This document shows positions 1-7,930 of a stretch of DNA of 42,952 bases, one piece after another. Location of the stretch: positions 1 to 42,952 of the forward strand of contig CALFYS010000033.1 of the NCBI GenBank assembly GCA_937952245.1, in the 5' to 3' direction. The notes under the pieces are model-generated. The model ran no database searches. It saw only the letters and a list, made by a program, of their open reading frames with translations, and was not told the origin of the DNA. This DNA is from an uncultured Alphaproteobacteria bacterium (lineage in GTDB: Bacteria > Pseudomonadota > Alphaproteobacteria > Puniceispirillales > UBA1172). The position numbers and the translations under genes were made by a program. Positions within the stretch are counted from its first letter, which is position 1; the number at the start of each line of letters is the position of its first letter.

Positions 1-186
1 AATCAGATTTGCTTGGGGTTGATCACCGCGTCATTCATGATGATTGCCATTGTGCAATCCGGCGTGATCAAGCCAGCCCATGCGGTTTCCGTTAATGTTG
101 CGGTGCGCCTTTTAAAAGAAGCCATGGCGGAAAGCGAAGCCCGCATCATCAAAGAGGTCAAAGCGTCTTGTGAGAAAACCGATTAA
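1..186 (+). CDS. C-terminal part of an unidentified protein, possibly small and exported
   Basis: An open frame enters from the left edge and stops at TAA 184-186, giving 61 visible residues. A hydrophobic run (ASFMMIAIVQSGVIKPAHA) ends in an A-H-A motif that resembles a signal-peptidase I site. A short charged helix-like tail rich in Lys and Glu follows. An internal ATG pair at 37-42 could start a very small exported protein, but the frame is open upstream and the true start may lie outside the window. The stop codon overlaps that of convergent hemH. I do not recognise a family. Confidence 0.4.
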   Translation, partial: NQICLGLITASFMMIAIVQSGVIKPAHAVSVNVAVRLLKEAMAESEARIIKEVKASCEKTD

Positions 187-1232
187 ACCCAGCCGCCGAT
201 ATTTTCGTCAATCAGGGTTTTGATCAACGCCATGCCCGGGGCATCGGCATTGAGGCAAGGGATATAGGTGAAGTTTTTACCGCCGTTTTCGATAAATTCT
301 TCCCGCCCTTCCATGTTCAGTTCTTCCAGCGTTTCAAGGCAATCCGCGGCAAAGCCCGGCGCCATAATGGCCAGGTTTTCAACGCCTTCATGCGCCAGAC
401 GTTCAATCGTTTCATCGGTGTAAGGCTTAATCCAAGGCTCACGACCAAAGCGAGATTGAAACGCCACGTGATAGCGGTCTTCATCCCAGCCCAATTTTTC
501 GCGCAACAGACGTGCTGTTTTCATGCAATGGCAATGATAAGGGTCACCCTGCACAAAATAACGTTGCGGGATGCCATGGAAACTGACCAATAAATGCTGA
601 TCTTTTTTCGGTTTGGCTTTGAATTTCAGGTTTGAACGAACCGATTCCGCCAAAGCATCAATATATTGCGGGTGGTCATGCCAAGGCGCGACGGTTCTGA
701 CCGCCGGTTGCCAGCGTTGATCCAGCATCCATTTAAACACTTCATCATTAACCGTCGCGGTGGTGGCCGCGGCATATTGCGGGTAAAGCGGCACCACCAA
801 CAAACGGTTGCACCCCGCGTCTTTCATTTCTTTCAGCCGATCAGGAATAGAAGGCTGGCCATAGCGCATGGCATAGGTCACATGGATGCGGTTGGCATCA
901 ACATGGTCTTTCATTTCATCGGCAAGAAATTCAGCCTGCAAGCGGGTGTATTTCCGGAGCGGGGAGCCATCAGGGTCATCTTTCAGCCAGATGCGATCAT
1001 AGGCTTCACCTGATTTTTGCGGGCGGGTGTTCAGGATAATCCCGTTTAACAACAGCCACCACAAAACGCGGGGGACTTCCACAACACGTTTATCAGAAAG
1101 GAATTGGTCCAAATACCGCCGCATGGATTTGTAATCCGTGCCATCAGGCGTGCCAAGGTTAACCAGCAAAATGCCAGTTTTGGCGTGGCGGGGCAGGGTG
1201 GGGTGATCGGATGGAATAGGTTTAACGCTCAT
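183..1232 (-). CDS. hemH: Ferrochelatase
   Basis: Inserts ferrous iron into protoporphyrin IX, the last step of protoheme synthesis, at the cytoplasmic face of the membrane. At 349 residues it has normal bacterial length. Family hallmarks are the N-terminal GILLVNLGTPD (residues 20-30), the signature SFHGIP with the catalytic His219, the stretch QSRFGREPWIKPYT (259-272), and PGFAADCLETLEE with the conserved Glu300. The short Cys-containing stretch YHCHC (232-236) lies in the insert region of the family. No clear Shine-Dalgarno precedes the ATG. It lies downstream of the formate dehydrogenase genes on the same strand, with a 94-nt gap holding a palindrome. The family is certain; cotranscription with fdhA is unproven. 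Confidence 0.97.
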   Translation of the reverse strand: MSVKPIPSDHPTLPRHAKTGILLVNLGTPDGTDYKSMRRYLDQFLSDKRVVEVPRVLWWLLLNGIILNTRPQKSGEAYDRIWLKDDPDGSPLRKYTRLQAEFLADEMKDHVDANRIHVTYAMRYGQPSIPDRLKEMKDAGCNRLLVVPLYPQYAAATTATVNDEVFKWMLDQRWQPAVRTVAPWHDHPQYIDALAESVRSNLKFKAKPKKDQHLLVSFHGIPQRYFVQGDPYHCHCMKTARLLREKLGWDEDRYHVAFQSRFGREPWIKPYTDETIERLAHEGVENLAIMAPGFAADCLETLEELNMEGREEFIENGGKNFTYIPCLNADAPGMALIKTLIDENIGGWV

Positions 1233-1274
1233 GGCTTAAAATATGAGGCTGGAGCATCAAAATGCAAGAGAGAA

Positions 1275-1295
1275 GAAAGGGAAAATTTCCCTTTC
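1275..1295 (-). terminator. Inverted repeat in the fdhA-hemH gap, possible weak terminator
   Basis: GAAAGGG and CCCTTTC form a 7-bp stem around a 7-nt A/T loop. Read on the minus strand it lies just after fdhA and is followed by a pyrimidine-rich CTTCTCTC stretch rather than a clean U-run. It could be a weak or Rho-assisted terminator, or an operator for hemH. Confidence 0.4.
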
Positions 1296-1326
1296 CTCCA
1301 TGATATTTTGTCACAGGTTGAAGCGG

Positions 1327-4092
1327 TTATTCCGCGGCTTCCGCCTCGCTTGAAACTTCCAGCCGTGCGGCGGAGAATTTCAGCTCTGGAATCTTACCAA
1401 ACGGGTCTAACGCTGGGTTGGTCAGCATATTCGCCGGCGCTTCGGTAAAGCAGAACGGAATAAAGATCATGCCTTTTGGCAGGGCTGGGTCAACACGGGC
1501 GGCAAGGTTAATATCACCGCGGCGGGTCGTAACCTTCATCATTTGCCCGGGCTTGGCCTGCAGGCCTTTCAGATCATCAGGATTGATATGAACTTCAGGT
1601 TCAGGTTCGATCATATCCAAGGCTTCTGAACGGCGGGTCATCGATCCGGTGTGCCAATGTTCCAGCAAACGGCCTGTTGAAAGGACAATCGGGAAATCAT
1701 CATCAGGCAATTCATCCGGCGGCAGAATATCAGCAGGGGTCATTTTCCCGCGGCCTGAAGCGGTGGGGAAGCCATCGCCAAAGATCACATCCTGACCTTC
1801 TGAGGTTTCATCAGCACAAGGATAGGTCACCGCGCTTTCATTGACCAAACGATCCCATGTAATGCCCGTCAAGGATGCCATGGTGATGCGCATTTCATTA
1901 AACACATCTTTCGGATGGGTGTATGTCCAGTTTAGCCCAATGCGATTGGCCAATTCTTGGATGATCCACCAATCTTGCTGCGCGTCGCCCGGAGGGTTAA
2001 TCGCCTTCCGCCCCAATTGAACACGGCGGTCGGTATTGGTGAATGTGCCATCTTTTTCAGGGAAGGCCGAAGCCGGCAGAATAACATCAGCAAAGGCGGC
2101 GGTTTCGGTCATGAAAATATCCTGCACCACCAAATGTTCCAGGCGGGCAAGGGCGGTGCGGGCATGGTGCTGATCAGGGTCAGACATGGCGGGGTTTTCA
2201 CCCATAATGTAAATCCCTTTAATGTTGCCGTCATAGGCTTCATTGGTAATTTCAACCACGGTCAGGCCACGTTCACGGTCAAGTTTTGTGTCCCATAATT
2301 CTTCATATTTTGATGCAACATCACCGCCTACAGCCTTGTAATCAGGGTAAAACATTGGGATCAAGCCAGCGTCAGACGCGCCTTGAACATTGTTTTGCCC
2401 CCGCAATGGATGCAGGCCAGCCCCCGGCTTGCCAACATTGCCTGTCAGCAGCGCCAATGAGATCAAACAGCGGGCGTTATCCGTGCCATGGGTATGTTGA
2501 GAAACCCCCATGCCCCAGAAAATAAGCGACGCGCCAGAGGTCGCGTAATCGCGGGCGGTCTTACGGATGACATCCGCGTCAATCCCGCAAATAGGGGACA
2601 TCGCCTCCGGTGTGGTGGCGGCGGTGCGGGCTTTTAAATCTTCAAACCCTTCGGTATGGGACTTGATGTAATCTTCATCGTAAAGCCCTTCGGTGATGAT
2701 CGTGTTGATCATCCCGTTTAAGAGCGCGACATCACTGCCCGGGCGGAAGTTCAAAGACCCTTCAGCGTAACGATCCAGCGATTGCCCTCTTGGGTCCATG
2801 ATATAAAGTCTGGCGCCATTTTTAGCGGCATTCTTAATAAAGGTCGCGGCGACAGGGTGGTTCACCGTGGGGTTTGCCCCAATCACGATAATCACTTCTG
2901 AATTGCGGGCTTCTGAAAAAGACGCCGTTACCGCGCCAGAGCCAATGTTTTCCATCAGCGCCGCCACCGAAGACGCGTGGCAAAGACGGGTGCAATGGTC
3001 AACATTATTTGTGCCAAACCCAGCGCGAACCATTTTCTGCACCAAATAGGCTTCTTCGTTTGAACCTTTGGCTGAACCAAAACCAGCAAGAGCGGATGAG
3101 CCATCACGATCACGGATGGTCACAAACCCTTCAGCGGCTTTTTCAAGGGCTTCTTCCCAAGTCGCGGGGCGGAAATGGGTCAAAGGATTGGACGGATCAA
3201 ACGGCAGGCTGTCTTCTTTGGCGACATCATCACGGCGGATCAGCGGTGTTGTCAGGCGTTCATCGGAATTGACGTAATCAAAACCATAACGGCCTTTAAC
3301 ACAGAGGCGGCCTTTATTCGCCGGCCCATCACGGCCATTCACCGCCACGATTTTGTCATCCTTAATCGAATAGGTCAGCTGGCAACCCACCCCACAATAA
3401 GGGCAGACGCTATCCACGGTTCGGTCAGGGGTGATGGCCAGATGCTGATTTTCATCAAGCACGGTTTTCGGCATCAACGCCCCTGTTGGGCAGGCTTGAA
3501 CACATTCCCCGCAACCAACACAGGTGCTTTGCCCCATATCATCGCCAAGATCGAAGACGATATGCGCATCCGCCCCACGGCCAGCAAGACCGATCACATC
3601 ATTAACCTGCACTTCACGGCAAGCACGGACACAAAGGTTACATTGAATACAAGCATCCATATTCACCGCAATCGCGGGGTGAGAGCTGTCGGGTTCAGGC
3701 TGATCACGGCCGGGCAAGCGAGACGATTCAACGCCCTGCATTTCAGCAAACTGCCAAAGCGGGGAGGCGGGGTCATGGCTGTCGGCACGTTCCGGTTGGT
3801 CCGCCACCAGCATTTCCATCACCATTTTACGGGCGGTGGTGGCGCGATCATTTGAGGTGTTGACCACCATGCCTTCGGTTGGCTTGCGAATACAAGATGC
3901 CGCCAGCACGCGTTCGCCTTCAATTTCCACCATACACGCCCGGCAATTGCCATCAGCGCGGTAGTTTTCGTTATCTTTATAACAAAGATGGGGGATGGTT
4001 GTGCCTTCACGTTTGGCCACCTGCCAAATGCTTTCATCAGCATCGGCGGTTACTGTTTTACCATCAAGCGTAAATTTAATTTGATCTGTCAT
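1327..4092 (-). CDS. fdhA: NAD-dependent formate dehydrogenase, molybdopterin alpha subunit
   Basis: Catalytic subunit of a cytoplasmic formate:NAD oxidoreductase carrying a bis-MGD Mo or W cofactor. At 921 residues it has an N-terminal 2Fe-2S ferredoxin domain (C37, C50, C53, C67), two 4Fe-4S motifs (C148/C151/C154/C158 and C191/C194/C197/C201) and the 4Fe-4S of the molybdopterin domain (C230/C233/C237/C264). The metal-ligating Cys371-His372 sits in CTRLCHASSVA, aligning with Sec-His of E. coli FdhF, so this is a Cys enzyme. Residues 68-147 contain no cysteine, so the His-Cys3 cluster motif seen in NuoG is missing. A GAGG Shine-Dalgarno overlaps the end of fdhB, 9 nt upstream, so the two are cotranscribed. 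Accessory genes fdhD, fdsC and fdsD are not in the window. Confidence 0.95.
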   Translation of the reverse strand: MTDQIKFTLDGKTVTADADESIWQVAKREGTTIPHLCYKDNENYRADGNCRACMVEIEGERVLAASCIRKPTEGMVVNTSNDRATTARKMVMEMLVADQPERADSHDPASPLWQFAEMQGVESSRLPGRDQPEPDSSHPAIAVNMDACIQCNLCVRACREVQVNDVIGLAGRGADAHIVFDLGDDMGQSTCVGCGECVQACPTGALMPKTVLDENQHLAITPDRTVDSVCPYCGVGCQLTYSIKDDKIVAVNGRDGPANKGRLCVKGRYGFDYVNSDERLTTPLIRRDDVAKEDSLPFDPSNPLTHFRPATWEEALEKAAEGFVTIRDRDGSSALAGFGSAKGSNEEAYLVQKMVRAGFGTNNVDHCTRLCHASSVAALMENIGSGAVTASFSEARNSEVIIVIGANPTVNHPVAATFIKNAAKNGARLYIMDPRGQSLDRYAEGSLNFRPGSDVALLNGMINTIITEGLYDEDYIKSHTEGFEDLKARTAATTPEAMSPICGIDADVIRKTARDYATSGASLIFWGMGVSQHTHGTDNARCLISLALLTGNVGKPGAGLHPLRGQNNVQGASDAGLIPMFYPDYKAVGGDVASKYEELWDTKLDRERGLTVVEITNEAYDGNIKGIYIMGENPAMSDPDQHHARTALARLEHLVVQDIFMTETAAFADVILPASAFPEKDGTFTNTDRRVQLGRKAINPPGDAQQDWWIIQELANRIGLNWTYTHPKDVFNEMRITMASLTGITWDRLVNESAVTYPCADETSEGQDVIFGDGFPTASGRGKMTPADILPPDELPDDDFPIVLSTGRLLEHWHTGSMTRRSEALDMIEPEPEVHINPDDLKGLQAKPGQMMKVTTRRGDINLAARVDPALPKGMIFIPFCFTEAPANMLTNPALDPFGKIPELKFSAARLEVSSEAEAAE

Positions 4093-4101
4093 GGTATAAC
4101 C

Positions 4102-5850
4102 TCAGTGTTTCTTGCCAAGTTTAGGTAATGGCGCGTCCATATCTTCAGGGAAATGCTTCATCACGGAAACAAGCGGATTAGACGCCGCTTGCCCCAGCCC
4201 ACAAATCGAAGCATCTGTCATGGTTGCGGAAACTTGGCTGAGCAAATCAACATCAGGGGAGGGTTGATGAAGCATTTGCACGGCTTTTTCCGTTCCATTC
4301 CGGCATGGGGTGCATTGCCCGCAGCTTTCATGGGCAAAGAATTGCAGCAAATTCAACGCCGCGTCGCGCATATTATCCTGATCCGACATCACCACAACAG
4401 CGTGTGAGCCGACAAAACAGCCTTCTTCAGCCAATTCACCACCGAAATCGAGGGGAATATCACCTTTATGGGCGGGCAGGATGCCGCCAGAAGCCCCACC
4501 GGGCAAATAGCCTTTAAACGTATGGCCTTCCGCCATGCCGCCGCAATGGGCGATCAATTCATTCACCGTGCTGCCCGCTGGCGCCACAACAACCCCGGGG
4601 TTCGCAACACGGCCAGATACCGAATATGACCGGAAGCCCGGGTGATTTTCTTTGCCTTGGCTGTTGAACCATTCGCCGCCACGTTCCAACAAATCCCTGA
4701 TCCAGAACAAAGTTTCAAGGTTGTTGACCAATGTTGGGCGGCCAAAAATGCCCACTTCCGCCACATAGGGTGGGCGGTGGCGGGGCAGGCCGCGTTTGCC
4801 TTCAATGGATTCGATCATGGCTGATTCTTCACCGCAAATATAAGCCCCAGCCCCGCGGCGGAGGTGAATTTTAGTGTGATCAGCAAGCCCCGCGGCTTCA
4901 ACTTTGGCAATTTCATCCCGCAGAAGGGCGATAATTTCAGGATATTCATCGCGCATATAGATATAGACATCAGTGGCTTCAACAACCGCCGCCCCGATCA
5001 GCATCCCTTCCAGCATCCGATGCGGATCACGGGAGAGATAATAGCGGTCTTTAAACGTCCCGGGTTCACCTTCATCGCCATTTACCGCCATGATGCGAGG
5101 GCCTGCAAAAGACCGAACAATCGACCATTTCTTAGATGTGGGGAAGCCCGCGCCACCCAACCCGCGCAACGCGGTCTCACCTAGTTTTTCAATCACTTGA
5201 TCAGCCGTCATCTGGCCTGAGGTGATTTGCTTTAATGTGCTGTAGCCGCCGTTATTGGTGTAATCTTCAAATAACGTCGCTTCAGCAGAGGCCGGTGTCG
5301 GCGCGCCATTGGCCAAAACATTTTCAATAACAGCTTTATCCGCGTTCGGAATCAACTGCTGGCCTAAAGCCGCGGCAGGGGCTTTATCACAAGCACCGAT
5401 GCATGGCGCGCGTTTAATCCGCACGTCACTGCCATCAATCGCTTCAAGTTCAGCCAAGAGACGTTCAGCCCCAGCCAATTGACAGCTCAAGCTTTCACAC
5501 ACACGAATGGTTACCGGAGCCGGGGGCGTTTCGCCATCTTTGATGCAATCGAAATGATCATAGAATGTTGCCACTTCCCAGACTTCCGCCATGGGCAGTT
5601 TCATCATTTGCGCCAAAGCCGTCAGATGCCGTTGGCTAAGATAACCTTGATTGTCTTGAATCAAATGCAGATATTCGATCAACATATCGCGTTGATCCGG
5701 CGCAGTACCAAGGATGTCTTTGACTTCATCAATGGCGGCAGGATCCACCATTCGACCTTTCGGCTTGGTTCTAGCCTTCTTTTTTCCAACTATTCCGCCG
5801 TGACCACCCGGTCTTTGCTGAATCTCGTTTGGATTTTGGCTATCTGGCAT
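4102..5850 (-). CDS. fdhB: NAD-dependent formate dehydrogenase beta subunit (NuoE-NuoF fusion)
   Basis: Diaphorase subunit that passes electrons from the alpha subunit through Fe-S clusters and FMN to NAD. Counted from this start (582 residues), a NuoE-like domain with a thioredoxin-fold 2Fe-2S (C118, C123, C150, C154) is fused to a NuoF-like domain. The latter has an FMN/NAD-binding GLGGAGFPT (near 220-228), RGAGAYICGEE (near 322) and 4Fe-4S ligands C500, C503, C506 and C540. The fusion matches the two-subunit arrangement of Methylobacterium FDH1 rather than the fdsG-fdsB split. The frame is open to 5907, but the ATG at 5850 has a strong GGAGGGG four nt upstream and was preferred. An 84-nt leader contains the palindrome TGGTATACCA at 5897-5906. 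Confidence 0.93.
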   Translation of the reverse strand: MPDSQNPNEIQQRPGGHGGIVGKKKARTKPKGRMVDPAAIDEVKDILGTAPDQRDMLIEYLHLIQDNQGYLSQRHLTALAQMMKLPMAEVWEVATFYDHFDCIKDGETPPAPVTIRVCESLSCQLAGAERLLAELEAIDGSDVRIKRAPCIGACDKAPAAALGQQLIPNADKAVIENVLANGAPTPASAEATLFEDYTNNGGYSTLKQITSGQMTADQVIEKLGETALRGLGGAGFPTSKKWSIVRSFAGPRIMAVNGDEGEPGTFKDRYYLSRDPHRMLEGMLIGAAVVEATDVYIYMRDEYPEIIALLRDEIAKVEAAGLADHTKIHLRRGAGAYICGEESAMIESIEGKRGLPRHRPPYVAEVGIFGRPTLVNNLETLFWIRDLLERGGEWFNSQGKENHPGFRSYSVSGRVANPGVVVAPAGSTVNELIAHCGGMAEGHTFKGYLPGGASGGILPAHKGDIPLDFGGELAEEGCFVGSHAVVVMSDQDNMRDAALNLLQFFAHESCGQCTPCRNGTEKAVQMLHQPSPDVDLLSQVSATMTDASICGLGQAASNPLVSVMKHFPEDMDAPLPKLGKKH

Positions 5851-5934
5851 TGATCCCCTCCAGCATTGATGCGCCCAAAGACTATGTTCTGGTCTCTGGT
5901 ATACCACATATCAGATAAAATTCCATGAATTATT

Positions 5935-6129
5935 TCAATCTGAAATCGAATAGGGGTCTGTTCCATCGGCGACATGGACTAGCCTGACATTGTCAGTGTT
6001 GATTAACTGTTTGCCAGCGTGGTCAAAATTAACGGTAACGCGGTTTGAAATCACCGATTGAACTTGCCCAACTCCCCATTCGGGGGCGGCTGGTAAGACC
6101 ACGAAATCACCCAATGAAAAATCATTCAT
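5935..6129 (-). CDS. DUF3553 family small protein
   Basis: A 64-residue protein with the conserved DUF3553 core: GDFVVLPAAPEWGVGQVQS followed by VTVNFDHAGKQL and a hydrophobic LVHV. The family is common as a free-standing small protein in alphaproteobacteria and resembles the small beta-barrel domains found at the ends of UvrD-type helicases. No function is established here. It lies on the same strand as ctrA upstream (114-nt gap) and fdhB downstream. Its leader carries a 12-bp direct repeat. Confidence 0.85.
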   Translation of the reverse strand: MNDFSLGDFVVLPAAPEWGVGQVQSVISNRVTVNFDHAGKQLINTDNVRLVHVADGTDPYSISD

Positions 6130-6141
6130 GCCAATAAAAAC

Positions 6142-6167
6142 CGCCTCAACATACTCGCCTCAACATA
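6142..6167 (-). repeat. 12-bp direct repeat in the leader of the DUF3553 gene
   Basis: CGCCTCAACATA occurs twice with a 2-nt spacer (6142-6153 and 6156-6167). On the coding strand this reads TATGTTGAGGCG twice, 12 nt upstream of the ATG, so each copy carries a TTGAGG resembling a ribosome-binding site. It could be a binding site or simply a duplication. Confidence 0.6.
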
Positions 6168-6243
6168 TCCGAAGACAAAAGTGAAGCCGAACTATACCCC
6201 ACCAGCACTCAAGGTAAAGGGGAAAGGGGGAGGCGTTAACAAT

Positions 6244-6927
6244 TTACCCGCTGGCGTGATCCCTGAGAACATAGCCTTGCCCCCAAACCGTGTGGATGTA
6301 ATTCTCCCCACCGGTCAGGGCGCAAATTTTCCGCCGCAATTTACAGATAAAAACATCAATAATCTTGGATTCAGGCTCATCAATGCCGCCGTAAAGATGG
6401 CTCAAGAAATGAGCTTTGCCCAAAGTGCTGCCTTTCCGGATGCTGAGCAATTCAAGGATATGATATTCTTTTGACGTCAGGTTCAGCCGTTTATTGCCGA
6501 CCATGACTTCATGTTTTGTCAGATCCACCATAATCGGGCCGGTGACAATTTTACTGTCCGAATGGCCATGGGCGCGCCGAATAATGGCGGTTAGATTGGC
6601 GATTAATTCTTGGCGATCAAAAGGCTTGGTCAAATAACCATCAGCCCCGGAACGAAGGGCAACCACCTTATCGGTGACCGATGCCCGGCCAGAAACCACC
6701 AGAACAGAAGTGTCGATCTTGCTTTGCCGCATTGTTTTGGCAAATTGAAAGCCATCACCATCAGGCAGATTAATATCCAAAATCACCGCGTCATAATTAT
6801 TTTCACGGATCGCATTCATACCATCTTCAGCTGTGTTGGTAATTTGATAAATATGGCCTTCATCTTCCAAGGCCATGGCAATGCTATCGGCGATTAAATT
6901 ATCATCTTCAACAATCAAAATATTCAT
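6244..6927 (-). CDS. ctrA: Cell cycle response regulator CtrA
   Basis: OmpR/PhoB-type DNA-binding response regulator that, in alphaproteobacteria, controls cell division, motility and often replication. The receiver domain (1-120) has the acidic pocket E7/D8/D9, phospho-acceptor D51 at the same number as in Caulobacter CtrA, S79 and K101. The winged-helix domain keeps the near-invariant CtrA recognition segment, with LTSKEYHILELLS and LYGGIDEPESKIIDVF followed by CKLRRK. Length is 227 residues against 231 in Caulobacter. The C-terminus ends in ASG. The receiver half is more diverged than the DNA-binding half. A perfect CtrA box lies 77-91 bp upstream, suggesting autoregulation. Confidence 0.93.
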   Translation of the reverse strand: MNILIVEDDNLIADSIAMALEDEGHIYQITNTAEDGMNAIRENNYDAVILDINLPDGDGFQFAKTMRQSKIDTSVLVVSGRASVTDKVVALRSGADGYLTKPFDRQELIANLTAIIRRAHGHSDSKIVTGPIMVDLTKHEVMVGNKRLNLTSKEYHILELLSIRKGSTLGKAHFLSHLYGGIDEPESKIIDVFICKLRRKICALTGGENYIHTVWGQGYVLRDHASG

Positions 6928-7290
6928 TATCTGCCCTCATGATCTTCAACTGGCTTTGTATTTTCCATCAAGGATTATGCATACCCTTAGTTTAGGCATA
7001 TCCTTAATAGAGACTTAAGCAGTATTAAAAATGCCCAAACATAAAGGTCGATCGAACGATATATTTGGTTATTTCTATTGCTTTCGGGCTACTATTTGAA
7101 AATTCTCAATTATTAGCAAATCAATAAAATGTGATTAAGCATTTGCTGTTATAAACCGTGGTTTTTGGCGGTTTCACAATAAAGTGACTTTGCCTGAAAT
7201 CTTTTAGGCTTGCGATTGGCGATGTTCCTTTCTATAAGATTTGCTCACATGGTTCAGATTTACGAACGAATTTTTATGATAGGCCACAAC
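6928..7290. other. Divergent ctrA / dksA intergenic region (363 bp)
   Basis: A/T-rich region between the ctrA start (minus) and the dksA start (plus). It holds the CtrA box at 7004-7018, a small inverted repeat AAACCG/CGGTTT (7153-7158 and 7169-7174) and a weak GCCTGAA/TTTTAGGC stem (about 7191-7209) just upstream of dksA. I see no GANTC (CcrM) site and no convincing small gene. An open frame from a TTG at 7210 runs into dksA but has no supporting ribosome-binding site. Confidence 0.6.
7004..7018. promoter_or_regulatory. CtrA box upstream of ctrA
   Basis: TTAATAGAGACTTAA is a perfect TTAA-N7-TTAA, the full CtrA recognition motif known from Caulobacter and relatives. A further TTAA half-site follows with a 6-nt spacer (7025-7028). 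It lies 77-91 bp upstream of the ctrA ATG. It could serve either divergent gene, but autoregulation of ctrA is the simplest reading. Confidence 0.75.
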
Positions 7291-7740
7291 ATGACCAAAA
7301 ATAAAAAGATTGTTGATCTCAATAGCCCCATTGTTTTGCCAGAGGATTATGTTCCTTCGGACAAAGAAGAATTTATGAATCCCATGCAGGTTGAATATTT
7401 TCGGCAGAAATTGCTGAAATGGCGGCAGGAATTATTGTCCGATGCCAATGATACCCTAAGCACGCTTTCAGAAGAAAATTTCCAATTGCCGGATATTACC
7501 GACCGCGCGCAAATGGAAAGTGACGCTTCCCTGCAATTGCGGACCCGTGACCGTGAGCGGAAATTGCTCTCAAAGATTGAATCCGCTCTCCGCCGTATCG
7601 AAGACGGCAGCTATGGGTATTGCGAAGAAACCGATGAGCCTATTTCGCTGAAGCGTTTGGAAGCCCGTCCAATCGCGTCATTATCATTGGATGCGCAGGA
7701 ACGCCACGAACGGATGGAAAAATCCCACCGCGACGATTAA
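7291..7740 (+). CDS. dksA: RNA polymerase-binding transcription factor DksA
   Basis: Binds the RNA polymerase secondary channel and works with ppGpp at rRNA and amino-acid promoters. The 149-residue product has FMNPMQVEYFRQKLLKW, then a coiled coil whose tip carries DITDRAQ, matching the DxxDxA motif of E. coli DksA. RTRDRERKLLSKIE, YGYCEETDEPI and LKRLEARPIASLSL follow. Only one of the four zinc-finger cysteines is left, as is usual in alphaproteobacterial DksA. The frame runs back to a TTG at 7210 and includes other ATGs (7222, 7249, 7276). I chose 7291 because a TAGG lies about 8 nt upstream and the length then fits the family; the start is moderately sure. Confidence 0.92.
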   Translation: MTKNKKIVDLNSPIVLPEDYVPSDKEEFMNPMQVEYFRQKLLKWRQELLSDANDTLSTLSEENFQLPDITDRAQMESDASLQLRTRDRERKLLSKIESALRRIEDGSYGYCEETDEPISLKRLEARPIASLSLDAQERHERMEKSHRDD

Positions 7741-7766
7741 TCCGGCTAAAAACAACGTTTCAGATG

Positions 7767-7799
7767 AAAGGCATGGTTGTACGATCATGCCTTTTCTAT
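7767..7799 (+). terminator. Rho-independent terminator of dksA
   Basis: AAAGGCATG and CATGCCTTT form a 9-bp stem with a 10-nt loop, followed by a short TTCTATT stretch, 27 nt after the dksA stop. Confidence 0.7.
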
Positions 7800-7835
7800 T
7801 GGTCGTTTCTTTTTCTTAAAAAAAATCTCTTAATC

Positions 7836-7850
7836 TTAACGATATATTAA
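7836..7850. promoter_or_regulatory. CtrA box upstream of the CckA-like kinase
   Basis: TTAACGATATATTAA is a perfect TTAA-N7-TTAA, 80-95 bp upstream of the kinase start and just after the dksA terminator. Other TTAA half-sites cluster around it (7816, 7830, 7867, 7911). Its distance to the start codon is nearly the same as that of the box in front of ctrA. Confidence 0.72.
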
Positions 7851-7930
7851 CTATTTACGTGTATCGTTAAGTCTTTGTTGCTTTACGCCGTTCATGTTTT
7901 GGCTCGTACCTTAACCATGAAACGTTGAGT

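Noticed and set aside
3175..3855. Plus-strand frame of 226 codons inside fdhA
   Set aside because: It mirrors the cysteine-rich cluster region of FdhA and has no ribosome-binding site or family match.
6142..6167. CRISPR-like repeat
   Set aside because: There are only two 12-bp copies with a 2-nt spacer and no cas genes nearby.
6181..6474. Plus-strand frame of 97 codons overlapping the end of ctrA
   Set aside because: Most of it is antisense to the CtrA DNA-binding domain; the remaining 60 nt are Pro/Gly-rich without similarity.
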